DNA of 64,000 nucleotides. Origin: Hellea sp. (lineage in GTDB: Bacteria > Pseudomonadota > Alphaproteobacteria > Caulobacterales > Maricaulaceae). The translations under genes and the position numbers were made by a program. The notes beneath the pieces were generated by a model, which was given only the letters and a program-made list of their open reading frames with translations, was not told the origin of the DNA and did no database searches. This document shows, piece by piece, positions 28,766 to 37,590 of this stretch (the stretch's first letter is position 1; every line of letters starts with the position of its first letter). Location of the stretch: contig JABDKG010000094.1 of the NCBI GenBank assembly GCA_013002305.1, positions 47,199 to 111,198 on the forward strand, written 5' to 3'.

Positions 28766-28817
28766 CTCAAAGAATGCGCTTTTCATAAACGCTTATAAAG
28801 CGTAATCCGAATTGACC

Positions 28818-28846
28818 TTGGCCTTGTGATTATGTCACAGGGCCAA
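28818..28846. promoter_or_regulatory. Inverted repeat before sdaA
   Basis: TTGGCCTTGTGA (28818-28829) and TCACAGGGCCAA (28835-28846) are 12-bp inverted arms with one mismatch and a 5-base centre, 24 bp before the sdaA start. There is no T-tract, so an operator or an mRNA hairpin is more likely than a terminator. It looks like a CRP/FNR-type half-site pair but with N5 rather than N6 spacing. Confidence 0.4.
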
Positions 28847-28869
28847 ATTAATTTGGCTTTGGAGTTCCC

Positions 28870-30246
28870 ATGCTCTCAGTTTTGGATTTATTTCGCATCG
28901 GTATTGGTCCGTCGAGCTCACACACTGTGGGGCCAATCCGAATCGCCAAACGATTTGTTGATAGTTTGCATCGTGAGAAAATGTTCGGCGCTGCGTCGCG
29001 GATAGAAGTGCGTCTGCGCGGATCGCTCGCTTTTACTGGTTCCGGTCACGCCACCCCGAAAGCAATATTGCTCGGCTTAATGGGTATGGAGCCCGAGACG
29101 CTTAATCCCGATAGTGCAGATGCCCAGGTCGCCAAAGTCTATGCCGAAAAATCGCTCATGCTCGGCGGCGAAAAATCCATCGCTTTTGATCCTGATGTTA
29201 ACCTCTTATTCGACTATGAGACCGAGACCACGCTCCATCCCAATGAAATGTGGATGGCGGCTTATGACGAGGATGGACAAGAGCTTCGCCAGCAAACATA
29301 TTTTTCAACTGGCGGCGGATTTATCGCTTCTAAAGAGCAGCTTGAAACGCCGCTTGAAGACGACATTGTACAAATAGGCGGCAGTGTTCCCTTCGCTTTT
29401 ACGTCTGCTGCAGAGCTTTTGGCGTTTTGCAAAGCTGAAGATCTTGCCATCCATCAGATTATATATGCCAATGAAGATACGATGCGGCCGCGAGCGGAGA
29501 CCGATGCGGCTCTGGACCGGATCGCCGAGGTTATGCTAGCCTGTATTGATCGCGGATTGAACACTGAAGGATATCTTCCGGGCGGGCTGAAAGTCAAACG
29601 CCGAGCGCCGGCGATTTGGCAGAAGCTTCACGGCGCGCCGCTATCGAACGAGCGCGAGCAATTGTTTGACTGGCTCAATGTTTACGCTATGGCGGTTAAT
29701 GAAGAGAACGCCGATGGGGGTCAGATTGTGACGGCGCCAACCAATGGTGCGGCGGGTATTATTCCGGCCGTGCTCAAACATTATTGCTGCGGTGAACGGG
29801 CCAACGCTGTCAACATTCGCAAATTTCTTTTAGCCGCCGGCGGTATCGGTATTTTGTATAAACAGCGCGCGTCTATCTCCGGCGCGGAAATGGGCTGTCA
29901 GGGCGAGGTTGGCGTGGCCTGTTCGATGGCGGCCGGCGCACTTGCCGCCGTTTGGGGCGGAAACCCGGAGCAAGTCACAAGTGCTGCTGAAATTGGGATG
30001 GAACATAATCTTGGATTGACCTGCGATCCGGTAGGCGGTCTGGTGCAAATTCCCTGTATTGAGCGCAACGCAATCGGCGCCGTTAAAGCCGCGAACGCCG
30101 CGAGATTAGCCCTACATGCACCCGCGCAAATGAAGGTCAGCCTTGATCAGGTGATCGAAACTATGCGCCAAACCGGCCTCGACATGTCCTCAAAATATAA
30201 AGAGACTTCTCAGGGCGGACTCGCGGTCAATGTGGTTGAATGTTAG
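28870..30246 (+). CDS. sdaA: L-serine ammonia-lyase (iron-sulfur)
   Basis: 458 residues, single-chain bacterial type. Deaminates L-serine to pyruvate and ammonia using a [4Fe-4S] cluster. The N-terminal beta domain opens with [15 protein letters not shown], the serine-binding signature. The catalytic alpha domain contains [35 protein letters not shown] and cluster Cys residues ([25 protein letters not shown]). The final Cys is the C-terminal residue (VVEC), as in E. coli SdaA, where it reaches into the active site. Ribosome-binding site GGAG. Confidence 0.96.
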   Translation: MLSVLDLFRIGIGPSSSHTVGPIRIAKRFVDSLHREKMFGAASRIEVRLRGSLAFTGSGHATPKAILLGLMGMEPETLNPDSADAQVAKVYAEKSLMLGGEKSIAFDPDVNLLFDYETETTLHPNEMWMAAYDEDGQELRQQTYFSTGGGFIASKEQLETPLEDDIVQIGGSVPFAFTSAAELLAFCKAEDLAIHQIIYANEDTMRPRAETDAALDRIAEVMLACIDRGLNTEGYLPGGLKVKRRAPAIWQKLHGAPLSNEREQLFDWLNVYAMAVNEENADGGQIVTAPTNGAAGIIPAVLKHYCCGERANAVNIRKFLLAAGGIGILYKQRASISGAEMGCQGEVGVACSMAAGALAAVWGGNPEQVTSAAEIGMEHNLGLTCDPVGGLVQIPCIERNAIGAVKAANAARLALHAPAQMKVSLDQVIETMRQTGLDMSSKYKETSQGGLAVNVVEC

Positions 30247-30398
30247 AAATGTCATAGAATTTATAGAGATTTAGCGTGATGTTAATCACGGAAACTTGAA
30301 CAAGTATCGTCTAGAGTGCTCCCTATACTTATTGGCAAAAATTTGTTATGAGATTACTTCTATAAAGTGGGCAATTAGGCGCGAAAGAGGACATTTTT

Positions 30399-31664
30399 AT
30401 GAAAAACTTTATCAAGACAATGGTCGGAACGACTGCGATGGTCGCGATGGCGGGAACCGCTCAAGGACAGGATATGTTTATCGAGACCGGCTTTGACAGC
30501 GAAAAAACGGGCATGCCTGTCAATCTGGACGGCCAGATCAGATCACGCACCGTGAGTTTAAATACGGATGTCGTGTCAGACATGTTCAATCGATTTGCTC
30601 CGGCTGAATCCATGCAGCTCAGTCTGTTTCCGGGCCGAACTATCACCATGCAGCAGACAGGATTCGATCCTTTCTTAGGCGAAAAGTCCAAGCTGTGGAG
30701 CGGCACAATTGACGGTTTCGAAAATGGATTCGCAACAATGATTTTTCAAGAGGGTCGTCTGCTTGGACATGTTCAATATGGCGGCGAGGTATATCGCATC
30801 ACCCCGGGTATGAACGGCGTGCACACCATTTCTGAAGTTTCCGTGGCTGATTTGCCGGACGAATCTGAACCCTTTACGATTCCGGCGAGCGCACTGACGG
30901 CCAATAGTCAAAAAGGCGGTGTAACCACAGCTGCGTTCCCAACCCGGATACGGGTTCTCGTCATGTACACGCCGACTGCGGGAACAGAGGCGACGACTGC
31001 CGGTACGACTATTCGTGATGAAGGTTTGCTGGCACTTGGTATGGCCAATACAGCGCTGACCAATTCAAAAATGGGAGTCTATAAGTACAAGTGGGCCGGT
31101 ATTAGAGGTGTCTATTGCGGTTATCCGGCGCAGACTTCTACTTCAACGGTTCTATCGGATATTTCCGAAGTGCCGGCGGGCAATGCGTGCGCCAGTTCCC
31201 GCGCCGCGACGTTGCGCGATACATTTAGCGCCGACATGGTGGCCGTGCTGAAAGGGGCCGGTGGTTGCGGAACGGCATGGTATCTACCCGCGGGCGCTCC
31301 AGAATCATATGCTTATTCTGTGACTGCAAGAGCTTGTATTTTCCAACATACTTTTACGCATGAACTAGGTCACAATATGGGTCTTCAACATGACCGTTTC
31401 GCGACCGGCGATTTAGGGACAGAACAATCGGCTTATAATTACGGCTTATTCCATGACAATCTGGGCGCGTCTTCCTTCCGGACGATCATGGCTTACAGCT
31501 CTGGGTGCTCAGTAACCTGCGGGCGGGTTCCAGTGTTTACAAACACTCACCCTGGTGGCAAGTGGATGGGCACGACAACAGGTCGTGGCCTGCACCAGAC
31601 TGATCCAGCTGTAAACCGGAAAAAGCTGAAAGATAATTGGGAGCTGGTTGCAGCTTTCCGATAG
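30399..31664 (+). CDS. Secreted zinc metalloprotease (metzincin, reprolysin-like), paralogue 1
   Basis: 421 residues. Signal peptide with cleavage near AQGQ (about residue 24), a pro-region of about 140 residues (SLFPGRTITM, LWSGTIDGFENG, LLGHVQYGGEVYRI), then the catalytic domain from about residue 180. The zinc site is HELGHNMGLQHD with ligands H321, H325 and H331 and catalytic E322. The Met-turn is TIMAYSS. Paired Cys residues suggest disulfides. Role: secreted protein degradation, target unknown. AGAGGA precedes the ATG and a strong terminator follows. A paralogue is next and a third gene at 33799 carries only the pro-region. Confidence 0.9.
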   Translation: MKNFIKTMVGTTAMVAMAGTAQGQDMFIETGFDSEKTGMPVNLDGQIRSRTVSLNTDVVSDMFNRFAPAESMQLSLFPGRTITMQQTGFDPFLGEKSKLWSGTIDGFENGFATMIFQEGRLLGHVQYGGEVYRITPGMNGVHTISEVSVADLPDESEPFTIPASALTANSQKGGVTTAAFPTRIRVLVMYTPTAGTEATTAGTTIRDEGLLALGMANTALTNSKMGVYKYKWAGIRGVYCGYPAQTSTSTVLSDISEVPAGNACASSRAATLRDTFSADMVAVLKGAGGCGTAWYLPAGAPESYAYSVTARACIFQHTFTHELGHNMGLQHDRFATGDLGTEQSAYNYGLFHDNLGASSFRTIMAYSSGCSVTCGRVPVFTNTHPGGKWMGTTTGRGLHQTDPAVNRKKLKDNWELVAAFR

Positions 31665-31690
31665 TTTCCGGGTTTTAAATTTTAATAGAG

Positions 31691-31716
31691 CCCGCCTCTT
31701 ATGGCGGGTTTTTTTT
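31691..31716 (+). terminator. Terminator after protease paralogue 1
   Basis: CCCGCC, a loop of about six bases, GGCGGG and an eight-T run. It isolates the first protease gene from the second, which therefore has its own promoter. Confidence 0.9.
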
Positions 31717-31800
31717 AAATGGGATTTTGTTTGCGTTTTCCAACATGTCTGGTGCGATAAAGTAGGCTAAAACCTCCTCCTATATTTTTGACTAAAAATC

Positions 31801-31809
31801 TGCTATAAT
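31801..31809 (+). promoter_or_regulatory. Extended -10 promoter of protease paralogue 2
   Basis: TGCTATAAT is a perfect extended -10 element, about 48 bases before the ATG at 31857. No good -35 lies at normal spacing. A small CGGGCG/GCCCG hairpin occurs in the leader. Confidence 0.5.
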
Positions 31810-31856
31810 ATCTCCCGAGATTGCGGGCGTTCCTGCCCGAAATGAAGGGCGCTACT

Positions 31857-33137
31857 ATGAAAAAACTTATTCAAACCCTCATCGCATCAACGGCATTGGT
31901 TGCTGCGACCGGCGCGGCACAAGGTCAAACCTTGTTCCAGGATTTGGCACTTGAGAACCAATTTTCACCTTTTCAATCCGAAACCAATCAACTCGCTACG
32001 GAAGTCAGATCCCGTCAAGTGTTGATTGATACGGATGTGGCCTCAGCGGCCTTTAACAAGTTTTCCCCTGCGGATCGAATAGCTCTGGACTTGTTTCCGG
32101 GCCGAACGCTCAATCTGATTAAAACCGATTTTGACCGTTTTCTCGGCGGCGGATCTGTTGCTTGGAGCGGACAGGTTGAAGGTTTTGAAAATGGTTATGC
32201 CACTCTGGTTTCAACTAATAACCGGATTTCCGGCCATGTTCAGATCGGCCGAGAAACCTATTCCATTAGGCCGCGTTTTGGCGGCGTTCATGAAATTTCT
32301 GAGGTTGATGTGTCGTCCCTTCCGGCGGAGGCGCCTGTAATAATGGGTCCGGCAATGCGGTCAGCTGGAAATGAAGATAGGCCGGCAATGGCGAATGAAC
32401 CTTGGTCTCCCAGAGTGCGGGTGCTAACCCTTTATACGCCAGCCGCGTTAGTTGAGTTGGCGGGTGATGGCGATACACCTCAAGCCCGTGCTAAACTCGC
32501 GATTGCGATGGCCAACACAGCGCTCGCTAACAGCAATGTCAAAGGACGCCGTTATAAATATGCTGCGGTGCGCGGCACCTATTGTGGTTATGATGAAAAT
32601 GCGATGGGGGCTTCTTATTCCGACCTATTGGCTGACCTTGTGACCCCCAGCACCTGCGTCGGCGGAAGAGCCGCCATGCTCCGTGACATCCATTCAGCCG
32701 ACCTTGTGGCAACGGTTCGCGTGTCAGCGGGATCAACATCTTGCGGCGTTGGATATCTGCTCACCACCGGCGGCCCGGCGTCACACGGCTTTTCTGTGAC
32801 GTCAAATTTCTGTATTGAAGGACACACTTTCTCACATGAAATGGGACATAATCTCGGTCTTCATCATGACCGTTTTGTTGTCTCGGGCGCGTCACCGACA
32901 GACTATAATTTTGGTCTCGCTCGGCCTGAGCTGCCAAGCCCGACCCGAACCGTCATGGCTTATGATGATGCCTGTTCCGGTGTAGGAGGCTGTACACGCG
33001 TTCCGCTTCACACCAATACTCATCCGTTGGGAACGTGGATGGGTGATGTATTTGGAAAAGGACTGCATTTGCCGGATCCGGCGCTGAACCGGAAAAAAAT
33101 TATGGATAATTGGAGTTCAATAGCGGCATTTAAGTAG
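31857..33137 (+). CDS. Secreted zinc metalloprotease (metzincin, reprolysin-like), paralogue 2
   Basis: 426 residues from ATG 31857, chosen for the GAAGGGC upstream and the immediate signal peptide (MKKLIQTLIASTALVAATGA); an ATG at 31821 is in frame but gives no signal. The layout matches paralogue 1: pro-region (DLFPGRTLNL, AWSGQVEGFENG, GHVQIGRETYSI), then the protease domain with HEMGHNLGLHHD (H327, H331, H337, E328) and Met-turn TVMAYDD. Both proteases end in NRKKxxDNWxxxAAF. It has its own promoter and terminator. Confidence 0.9.
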   Translation: MKKLIQTLIASTALVAATGAAQGQTLFQDLALENQFSPFQSETNQLATEVRSRQVLIDTDVASAAFNKFSPADRIALDLFPGRTLNLIKTDFDRFLGGGSVAWSGQVEGFENGYATLVSTNNRISGHVQIGRETYSIRPRFGGVHEISEVDVSSLPAEAPVIMGPAMRSAGNEDRPAMANEPWSPRVRVLTLYTPAALVELAGDGDTPQARAKLAIAMANTALANSNVKGRRYKYAAVRGTYCGYDENAMGASYSDLLADLVTPSTCVGGRAAMLRDIHSADLVATVRVSAGSTSCGVGYLLTTGGPASHGFSVTSNFCIEGHTFSHEMGHNLGLHHDRFVVSGASPTDYNFGLARPELPSPTRTVMAYDDACSGVGGCTRVPLHTNTHPLGTWMGDVFGKGLHLPDPALNRKKIMDNWSSIAAFK

Positions 33138-33164
33138 CCTCTTTCAAATTTCCGATTAATATGA

Positions 33165-33192
33165 CCTGCCCGCCCAGCGGGTGGGTTTTTTT
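33165..33192 (+). terminator. Terminator after protease paralogue 2
   Basis: CCTGCCCGC and GCGGGTGGG form a 9-bp stem (two wobbles) with a CCA loop and seven T. The T-tract ends just before the start codon region of the asparaginase gene, which excludes the in-frame ATG at 33161 as a start. Confidence 0.8.
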
Positions 33193-33193
33193 C

Positions 33194-33688
33194 ATGGAGA
33201 ATGTGGTGGATTTGGAAATATTCACAACCGGCGGCACGATTGACAAAGTCTATTTTGACGCCCTGTCGGAATTTCAAGTCGGTGATAGCGGCATCGGCAA
33301 TATGTTGGCCGAGGCTAATATTAACGCGAACTACGAAATCACACCATTAATGAAAAAAGACAGCTTAGAATTAACCGATGAAGATCGTGATATTATTTAC
33401 AAGGCGATCCAAAACTCGAAGGCCCGTCATGTGCTGGTCACTCACGGTACCGACACGATGACCGAGACCGCGCGACATGTAATGAGTATCAAAGAAAAAA
33501 CAATTGTCTTTACAGGTTCCATGTTGCCGGCATCGCACCGGGCAACAGACGCGGTGTTTAATGTCGGCTTTGCAATCGCCGCCGTACAATTATTGCCAAG
33601 CGGTACATATTTAGCGATGAACGGGCAGATTTTTGACCCCGTTAACGTCCAGAAAGACCGCGCTGCTGCATTATTTAAAACGATCTGA
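33194..33688 (+). CDS. Single-domain asparaginase-family protein
   Basis: 164 residues, about half the length of a normal L-asparaginase. It corresponds to the N-terminal domain only. The nucleophile motif is IFTTGGTIDK near residue 10 and the second catalytic motif is VTHGTDTMTETA (about residue 78). FTGSMLPA follows. Short one-domain relatives are widespread and may be amidases, but activity is not established. The start is uncertain: ATG 33194 or GTG 33203/33206, the latter with GGAG upstream. The preceding terminator means it needs its own promoter or read-through. Confidence 0.8.
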   Translation: MENVVDLEIFTTGGTIDKVYFDALSEFQVGDSGIGNMLAEANINANYEITPLMKKDSLELTDEDRDIIYKAIQNSKARHVLVTHGTDTMTETARHVMSIKEKTIVFTGSMLPASHRATDAVFNVGFAIAAVQLLPSGTYLAMNGQIFDPVNVQKDRAAALFKTI

Positions 33689-33798
33689 ATATATATCGTT
33701 ATGAGAAATCGCCTTTTGGTATTGCGTATTAGCGGCGATCTGCGTTTGAGCTGCTATTTGGGATATTATCCGCGCCGGTGATTTGATAAGAATGGCCT

Positions 33799-34293
33799 AT
33801 GAAAAACCGTTTGAAATATATCTTACCGCTGGTGATCTTGATCGGGAGCTCCCATATGGCGCAGACCGAAAATCTATTTCATGAAATTCCGCTGGATCAG
33901 CAAATTAATGATCAAACGGTTAAGGGGCCGACCGAAATGTCGCGTCGCCAAGTTTTGCTCAACCGTCAGCAGGCGGTCAATATATTTGAAAAGGGTGAAA
34001 ATGGAGACTCCATGACCCTAAGCTTGACGCCTGGCCGGGTCGTGACATTTAAAAATTTGGATTTTGATCCGCAGCTCGGCGGCGGCGCCATCAGCTGGAG
34101 CGGACGCGTCCAGGGCCTGGAAGACGGTTCCGCAACGCTGGTGTATCGTTCGGGACGGATCCTTGGCCATGTTCAGATCGGCGCTGATACATTTACAATT
34201 AAGCCCCGAAAAGACGGCGTACATGTTATTTCCCAACTGGATTTATCTAAATTACCGGACGAAGGCCCGGTCATGGTGCCGCCGAAGCAATAA
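33799..34293 (+). CDS. Free-standing paralogue of the metalloprotease pro-region
   Basis: 164 residues: signal peptide (hydrophobic to about residue 20, cleavage near HMAQT) and a domain that aligns with the pro-regions of the two upstream proteases and nothing else. Shared blocks in order are R-R/S-x-V-x-L-N, SLTPGR, the FDPQLGGG segment, SWSGRVQGLEDG, GRILGHVQIGADTFTIKP and GVHVISQLDLSKLPDE. It stops where the proteases continue into the catalytic domain. No zinc motif and no protease remnant is visible in the 150 bp after the stop. It could be a folding helper or inhibitor of the proteases, or a truncated relic. Function is inference. Confidence 0.8.
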   Translation: MKNRLKYILPLVILIGSSHMAQTENLFHEIPLDQQINDQTVKGPTEMSRRQVLLNRQQAVNIFEKGENGDSMTLSLTPGRVVTFKNLDFDPQLGGGAISWSGRVQGLEDGSATLVYRSGRILGHVQIGADTFTIKPRKDGVHVISQLDLSKLPDEGPVMVPPKQ

Positions 34294-34458
34294 TCTCGTT
34301 AAGCGAGTCCTCACTTATGGGTGATTTCACGAGTTTGATTTAGAATTTGGTAACCATAACAATTAGCCTAAATTTTAGCCCTTTTCCCTATAAGGACCTC
34401 GAGTCCGCGATGTAAAAATAGTTTTTTTGGAAAATCCGATCATTGGATGGGGAAGAGA

Positions 34459-36012
34459 ATGAAGAGATTTAAATTGCTAAGAAAAGCGCGATCCTACGAA
34501 AAGGATAAGAGCGGGCAATTTGCTGTCATCACGGCGGTCGCTGCGTTTCCGCTTCTGTTGGCGACCAGTTTCGTTATAGATTTTCGGCTTTCAGAAGCTA
34601 ATCGCGTCAATGTTAAGAACGCTATGGATACGGCGGTTCTGGCGGCGGTTTCAAATGAAGCCCTGAACGAGTTTGAAAAAGAAAAATTAGCCACAACCAT
34701 CTTTGATGCCCATTATGACGGTGAAACAAAAGTTGAACTGGATGTCAAAATATCCGATGGACGGGTTCAAATGAATGCGAGCGGAGATTTTGACACGAGC
34801 ATAGCCGGTGCCGTTGGGTATGAAAAATTCGCGTTTAATGAACAATCTATTGCAGTTATGAACCGACAAAACACGATCTGTGTTCTGGCCTTGGCCAAAC
34901 AAGGCCGAGGCGTATTGCGGTTTTTAAACGATATGGAATTTAAATCTCCGACTTGTGCGGTGCAAAGTAATTCATCTGATGACCAAGGCATGATTACATC
35001 CTCTAGCTTTACGCCCGTTGCGAAATCTTTTTGCTCAGCCGGCGGCGCTAGCGGTTCATTTTTCCCTGCGATCAGGGGCGAGTGCCGGGAAATTCCGGAT
35101 CCCTATGTTAAATTTACACCACCACCACCCGGTGATTGTATGAAGCCTGAAACTTTTGATATGAAAGTCGATAGAAAAGGCAAAGTTTATGTGGCAAACC
35201 CGACAGCTAACATGCTGCTAAATGGTCACGAAGATCCGGGGACTATTACGGTAAGCGTACCCGGCAAACATGAACACCCGCACTGTCATCTTAAAAATCC
35301 TATTACCGGGGCGCAGCAATGCCATATCAGTAATCATAAAGTCGGTGATATCCATGCAGCTTCGGATGGGTCACGTTTGGATAATTTGGGACTGTCACCC
35401 AATGAAATTAGCCGCTTAATCGTCGATTATGGCCTATCCAATTTGGAAGTTCCGGAGTCGACGAATTATACACGCGCGGGGAGAACGTATCAGCCCGGCA
35501 CTTATTGCGGTGGTCTCACCGTCGACGGTGCTGATGTTAAATTTGAAGCGGGCACTTACATCATGAAAGATGGTCCGCTGACATTTAAAAATGGCGCGAC
35601 TGCAACCGCTAAAGATGTGTCGTTTGTACTTTACGGTCCCTCGTCGGTAGTGACTGTCGAATCTGGATCCTATGTCGATGTCAAAGCGCCAAAAAGCGGA
35701 CCGCTGGCTGGTCTTGCTTTCTATCAGGATGAAAGCGTTGTTAATCCGAACATTAAATTACCGCCCGTTGGCGTGAATCTGCTCTCCAGCGGCGGTGAAC
35801 TCAACGTAACAGGCACAATGTATTTTCCGGATCAGGCGTTAGACGTCTTGGGCGATAGTGTTCTGGGTGCCAAAGCGCCCGCGACCTCCTTTATCGCATA
35901 TCAGGTGACATTTGCTGGATCGACCAAAGCTGAAGTGAAAGTCGACCATATTGCGGGTGAAATTCCGGTAATGTTGCCAATGTCCGATGACGGGGCTCGT
36001 TTAATCCAATAG
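34459..36012 (+). CDS. TadG-like secreted/pilus-assembly protein, copy 1
   Basis: 517 residues from ATG 34459 (GGGGA five bases upstream); ATG 34447 is also in frame. The N-terminus is the TadG/TadE-like segment: a basic lead, DKSGQFAVITAVAAFPLLL as a membrane span with the following helix RVNVKNAMDTAVLAAV. Residues about 350-410 form a stacked-beta segment (PGTYCGGLTVDGADVKFEAG). Several Cys residues are conserved with the next gene (CVLAL, CAVQSNSS, FCSAGGASG), and both end SDDGARx. In tad loci TadG is an envelope protein of Flp pili; here no tadA, tadB, tadC or flp gene is nearby. Confidence 0.8.
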   Translation: MKRFKLLRKARSYEKDKSGQFAVITAVAAFPLLLATSFVIDFRLSEANRVNVKNAMDTAVLAAVSNEALNEFEKEKLATTIFDAHYDGETKVELDVKISDGRVQMNASGDFDTSIAGAVGYEKFAFNEQSIAVMNRQNTICVLALAKQGRGVLRFLNDMEFKSPTCAVQSNSSDDQGMITSSSFTPVAKSFCSAGGASGSFFPAIRGECREIPDPYVKFTPPPPGDCMKPETFDMKVDRKGKVYVANPTANMLLNGHEDPGTITVSVPGKHEHPHCHLKNPITGAQQCHISNHKVGDIHAASDGSRLDNLGLSPNEISRLIVDYGLSNLEVPESTNYTRAGRTYQPGTYCGGLTVDGADVKFEAGTYIMKDGPLTFKNGATATAKDVSFVLYGPSSVVTVESGSYVDVKAPKSGPLAGLAFYQDESVVNPNIKLPPVGVNLLSSGGELNVTGTMYFPDQALDVLGDSVLGAKAPATSFIAYQVTFAGSTKAEVKVDHIAGEIPVMLPMSDDGARLIQ

Positions 36013-36132
36013 GTAAAACGGCGTACGGATCCATAATGATCGTTCGAATGATCACTTTCGGTTAACCCTAAGTCGAAACGGATATTTCACTATCTTTAGC
36101 TATATTCGTTCCCAAATTGGGTACAATTAACG

Positions 36133-37356
36133 ATGCTTAGGCTGCTAAAAAATTATGCGCATAATACGGGAGGACAATTTGCTGTCTGGATGGCGCTAAT
36201 GGCTGTCCCGCTCTTACTAATGACCAGTCTCTCATTGGACGCTATTAAACGCGAGCAGCAATTAAAGAGCATTGAAGCGGCTCTGGATTCATCAGCTCTC
36301 TTTGCCGTCCAGCGCGCCGAATTAACCGATGCTGAAAAAATTGAATTGGCCAAATCCTTGTTCGAAGAAAACTATGTGGGTGGGCTTCCAGTCGATCTGG
36401 AAGTCCTAACAGGACCGGACTCGTTGATCATAAACGCGACATCCGCGTCGCCGTCTTTTTTAGGCGGAATGATTGGTGTTCAAAATTTCGATATCGCGGC
36501 GGAGACAGAAGCTGTGATCAGTACATCGCAAGTGGTTTGCCTACTTGCACTTGATCCGACCAGTGAAAAAGCTATTGAGTTTAAAGATAATGCGCGGTTT
36601 TCAGCGCCGGCCTGCACCGTTCAGTCTAATTCTACACATGATAATGCTATTTATTCCAGTCTTAGCTCGCCTGTTTCCAGCGCTGGTTTTTGCTCGGTTG
36701 GCGGCGGCAGCGGTTATTACACACCAGCCTTAAAGGGAACCTGCTCGCCGATTGCCAATCCATATGCTTCCAAATCTTTTCCGGTGAGCCCGTCCACGCC
36801 GTGCCAGCCAAACACGATAATATCCGACATGACCATCACCCCGGGGGTATTTTGCGGCGGATTGAAAATAGACAAAGCGCGCGTCACCATGGCGCCGGGT
36901 GTTTACCACATTGAGGACGAACTACTGGTGACCAGCACGTCAGAGCTCATCGGCAACGGCGTTACGATCCTTTTGAAAGGTGAAAAGGGGAGCCTAAAAA
37001 TCGACAATGATGCGACGATAAAGCTGAAAGCCCCGGCAACCGGCGAAACGGCAGGGCTTGTATTCTGGCAAGACCCGATGGACGGAAGCCCGTCCCCGGC
37101 GCCTGTTGCAACAGGCCTCAGTGAAATTAGCGCCAGCGGGGGCCTCAGTATTATCGGAACCGCATATTTCCGGACACAAGAGCTGAAAATCACAAGTGAC
37201 AAGCCAGTGGCTACGCATTCACCGGCTATGTCGATAATTGCTTATAGGATTCAATTTGCCGGTGACTCGGACACGGTCATCCATGTCAATCACGAAGCAG
37301 GCGGCGTTCCGCCGATCCTTCCAAGATCGGATGACGGCGCGCGTATCGTCCGTTAA
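36133..37356 (+). CDS. TadG-like secreted/pilus-assembly protein, copy 2
   Basis: 407 residues, paralogue of the preceding gene. N-terminal TadG-like span GGQFAVWMALMAVPLLLMTS followed by a helix of the TadE/G type (SIEAALDSSALFAVQ). The Cys blocks (CLLALDP, CTVQSNS, FCSVGGGSG), the PGVFCGGLKID...APGVYHI beta segment and the LPRSDDGAR ending are shared with copy 1. It lacks the roughly 100-residue His/Cys-containing insertion present in copy 1 (about residues 225-330). The two genes are 120 bp apart in the same direction. Confidence 0.78.
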   Translation: MLRLLKNYAHNTGGQFAVWMALMAVPLLLMTSLSLDAIKREQQLKSIEAALDSSALFAVQRAELTDAEKIELAKSLFEENYVGGLPVDLEVLTGPDSLIINATSASPSFLGGMIGVQNFDIAAETEAVISTSQVVCLLALDPTSEKAIEFKDNARFSAPACTVQSNSTHDNAIYSSLSSPVSSAGFCSVGGGSGYYTPALKGTCSPIANPYASKSFPVSPSTPCQPNTIISDMTITPGVFCGGLKIDKARVTMAPGVYHIEDELLVTSTSELIGNGVTILLKGEKGSLKIDNDATIKLKAPATGETAGLVFWQDPMDGSPSPAPVATGLSEISASGGLSIIGTAYFRTQELKITSDKPVATHSPAMSIIAYRIQFAGDSDTVIHVNHEAGGVPPILPRSDDGARIVR

Positions 37357-37376
37357 ATCAATCAATTTCAATGAAA

Positions 37377-37453
<77 letters not shown>

Positions 37454-37590
37454 TCAAAATTCTCATAAATCCAAGAGGTGATTTATATGGCGCGCCCTAT
37501 AGGCGAATAATCGCCTCGTGCCAAGAAAAAATTACGCCTTATGTCCGGTTGCGGTGAAAGGGACTTGATTAATGGCTTCGCCGCGCCCAA

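Noticed and set aside
28818..28846. CRP-type operator before sdaA
   Set aside because: The half-sites TGTGA/TCACA are 5 rather than 6 bases apart; kept only as an unassigned inverted repeat.
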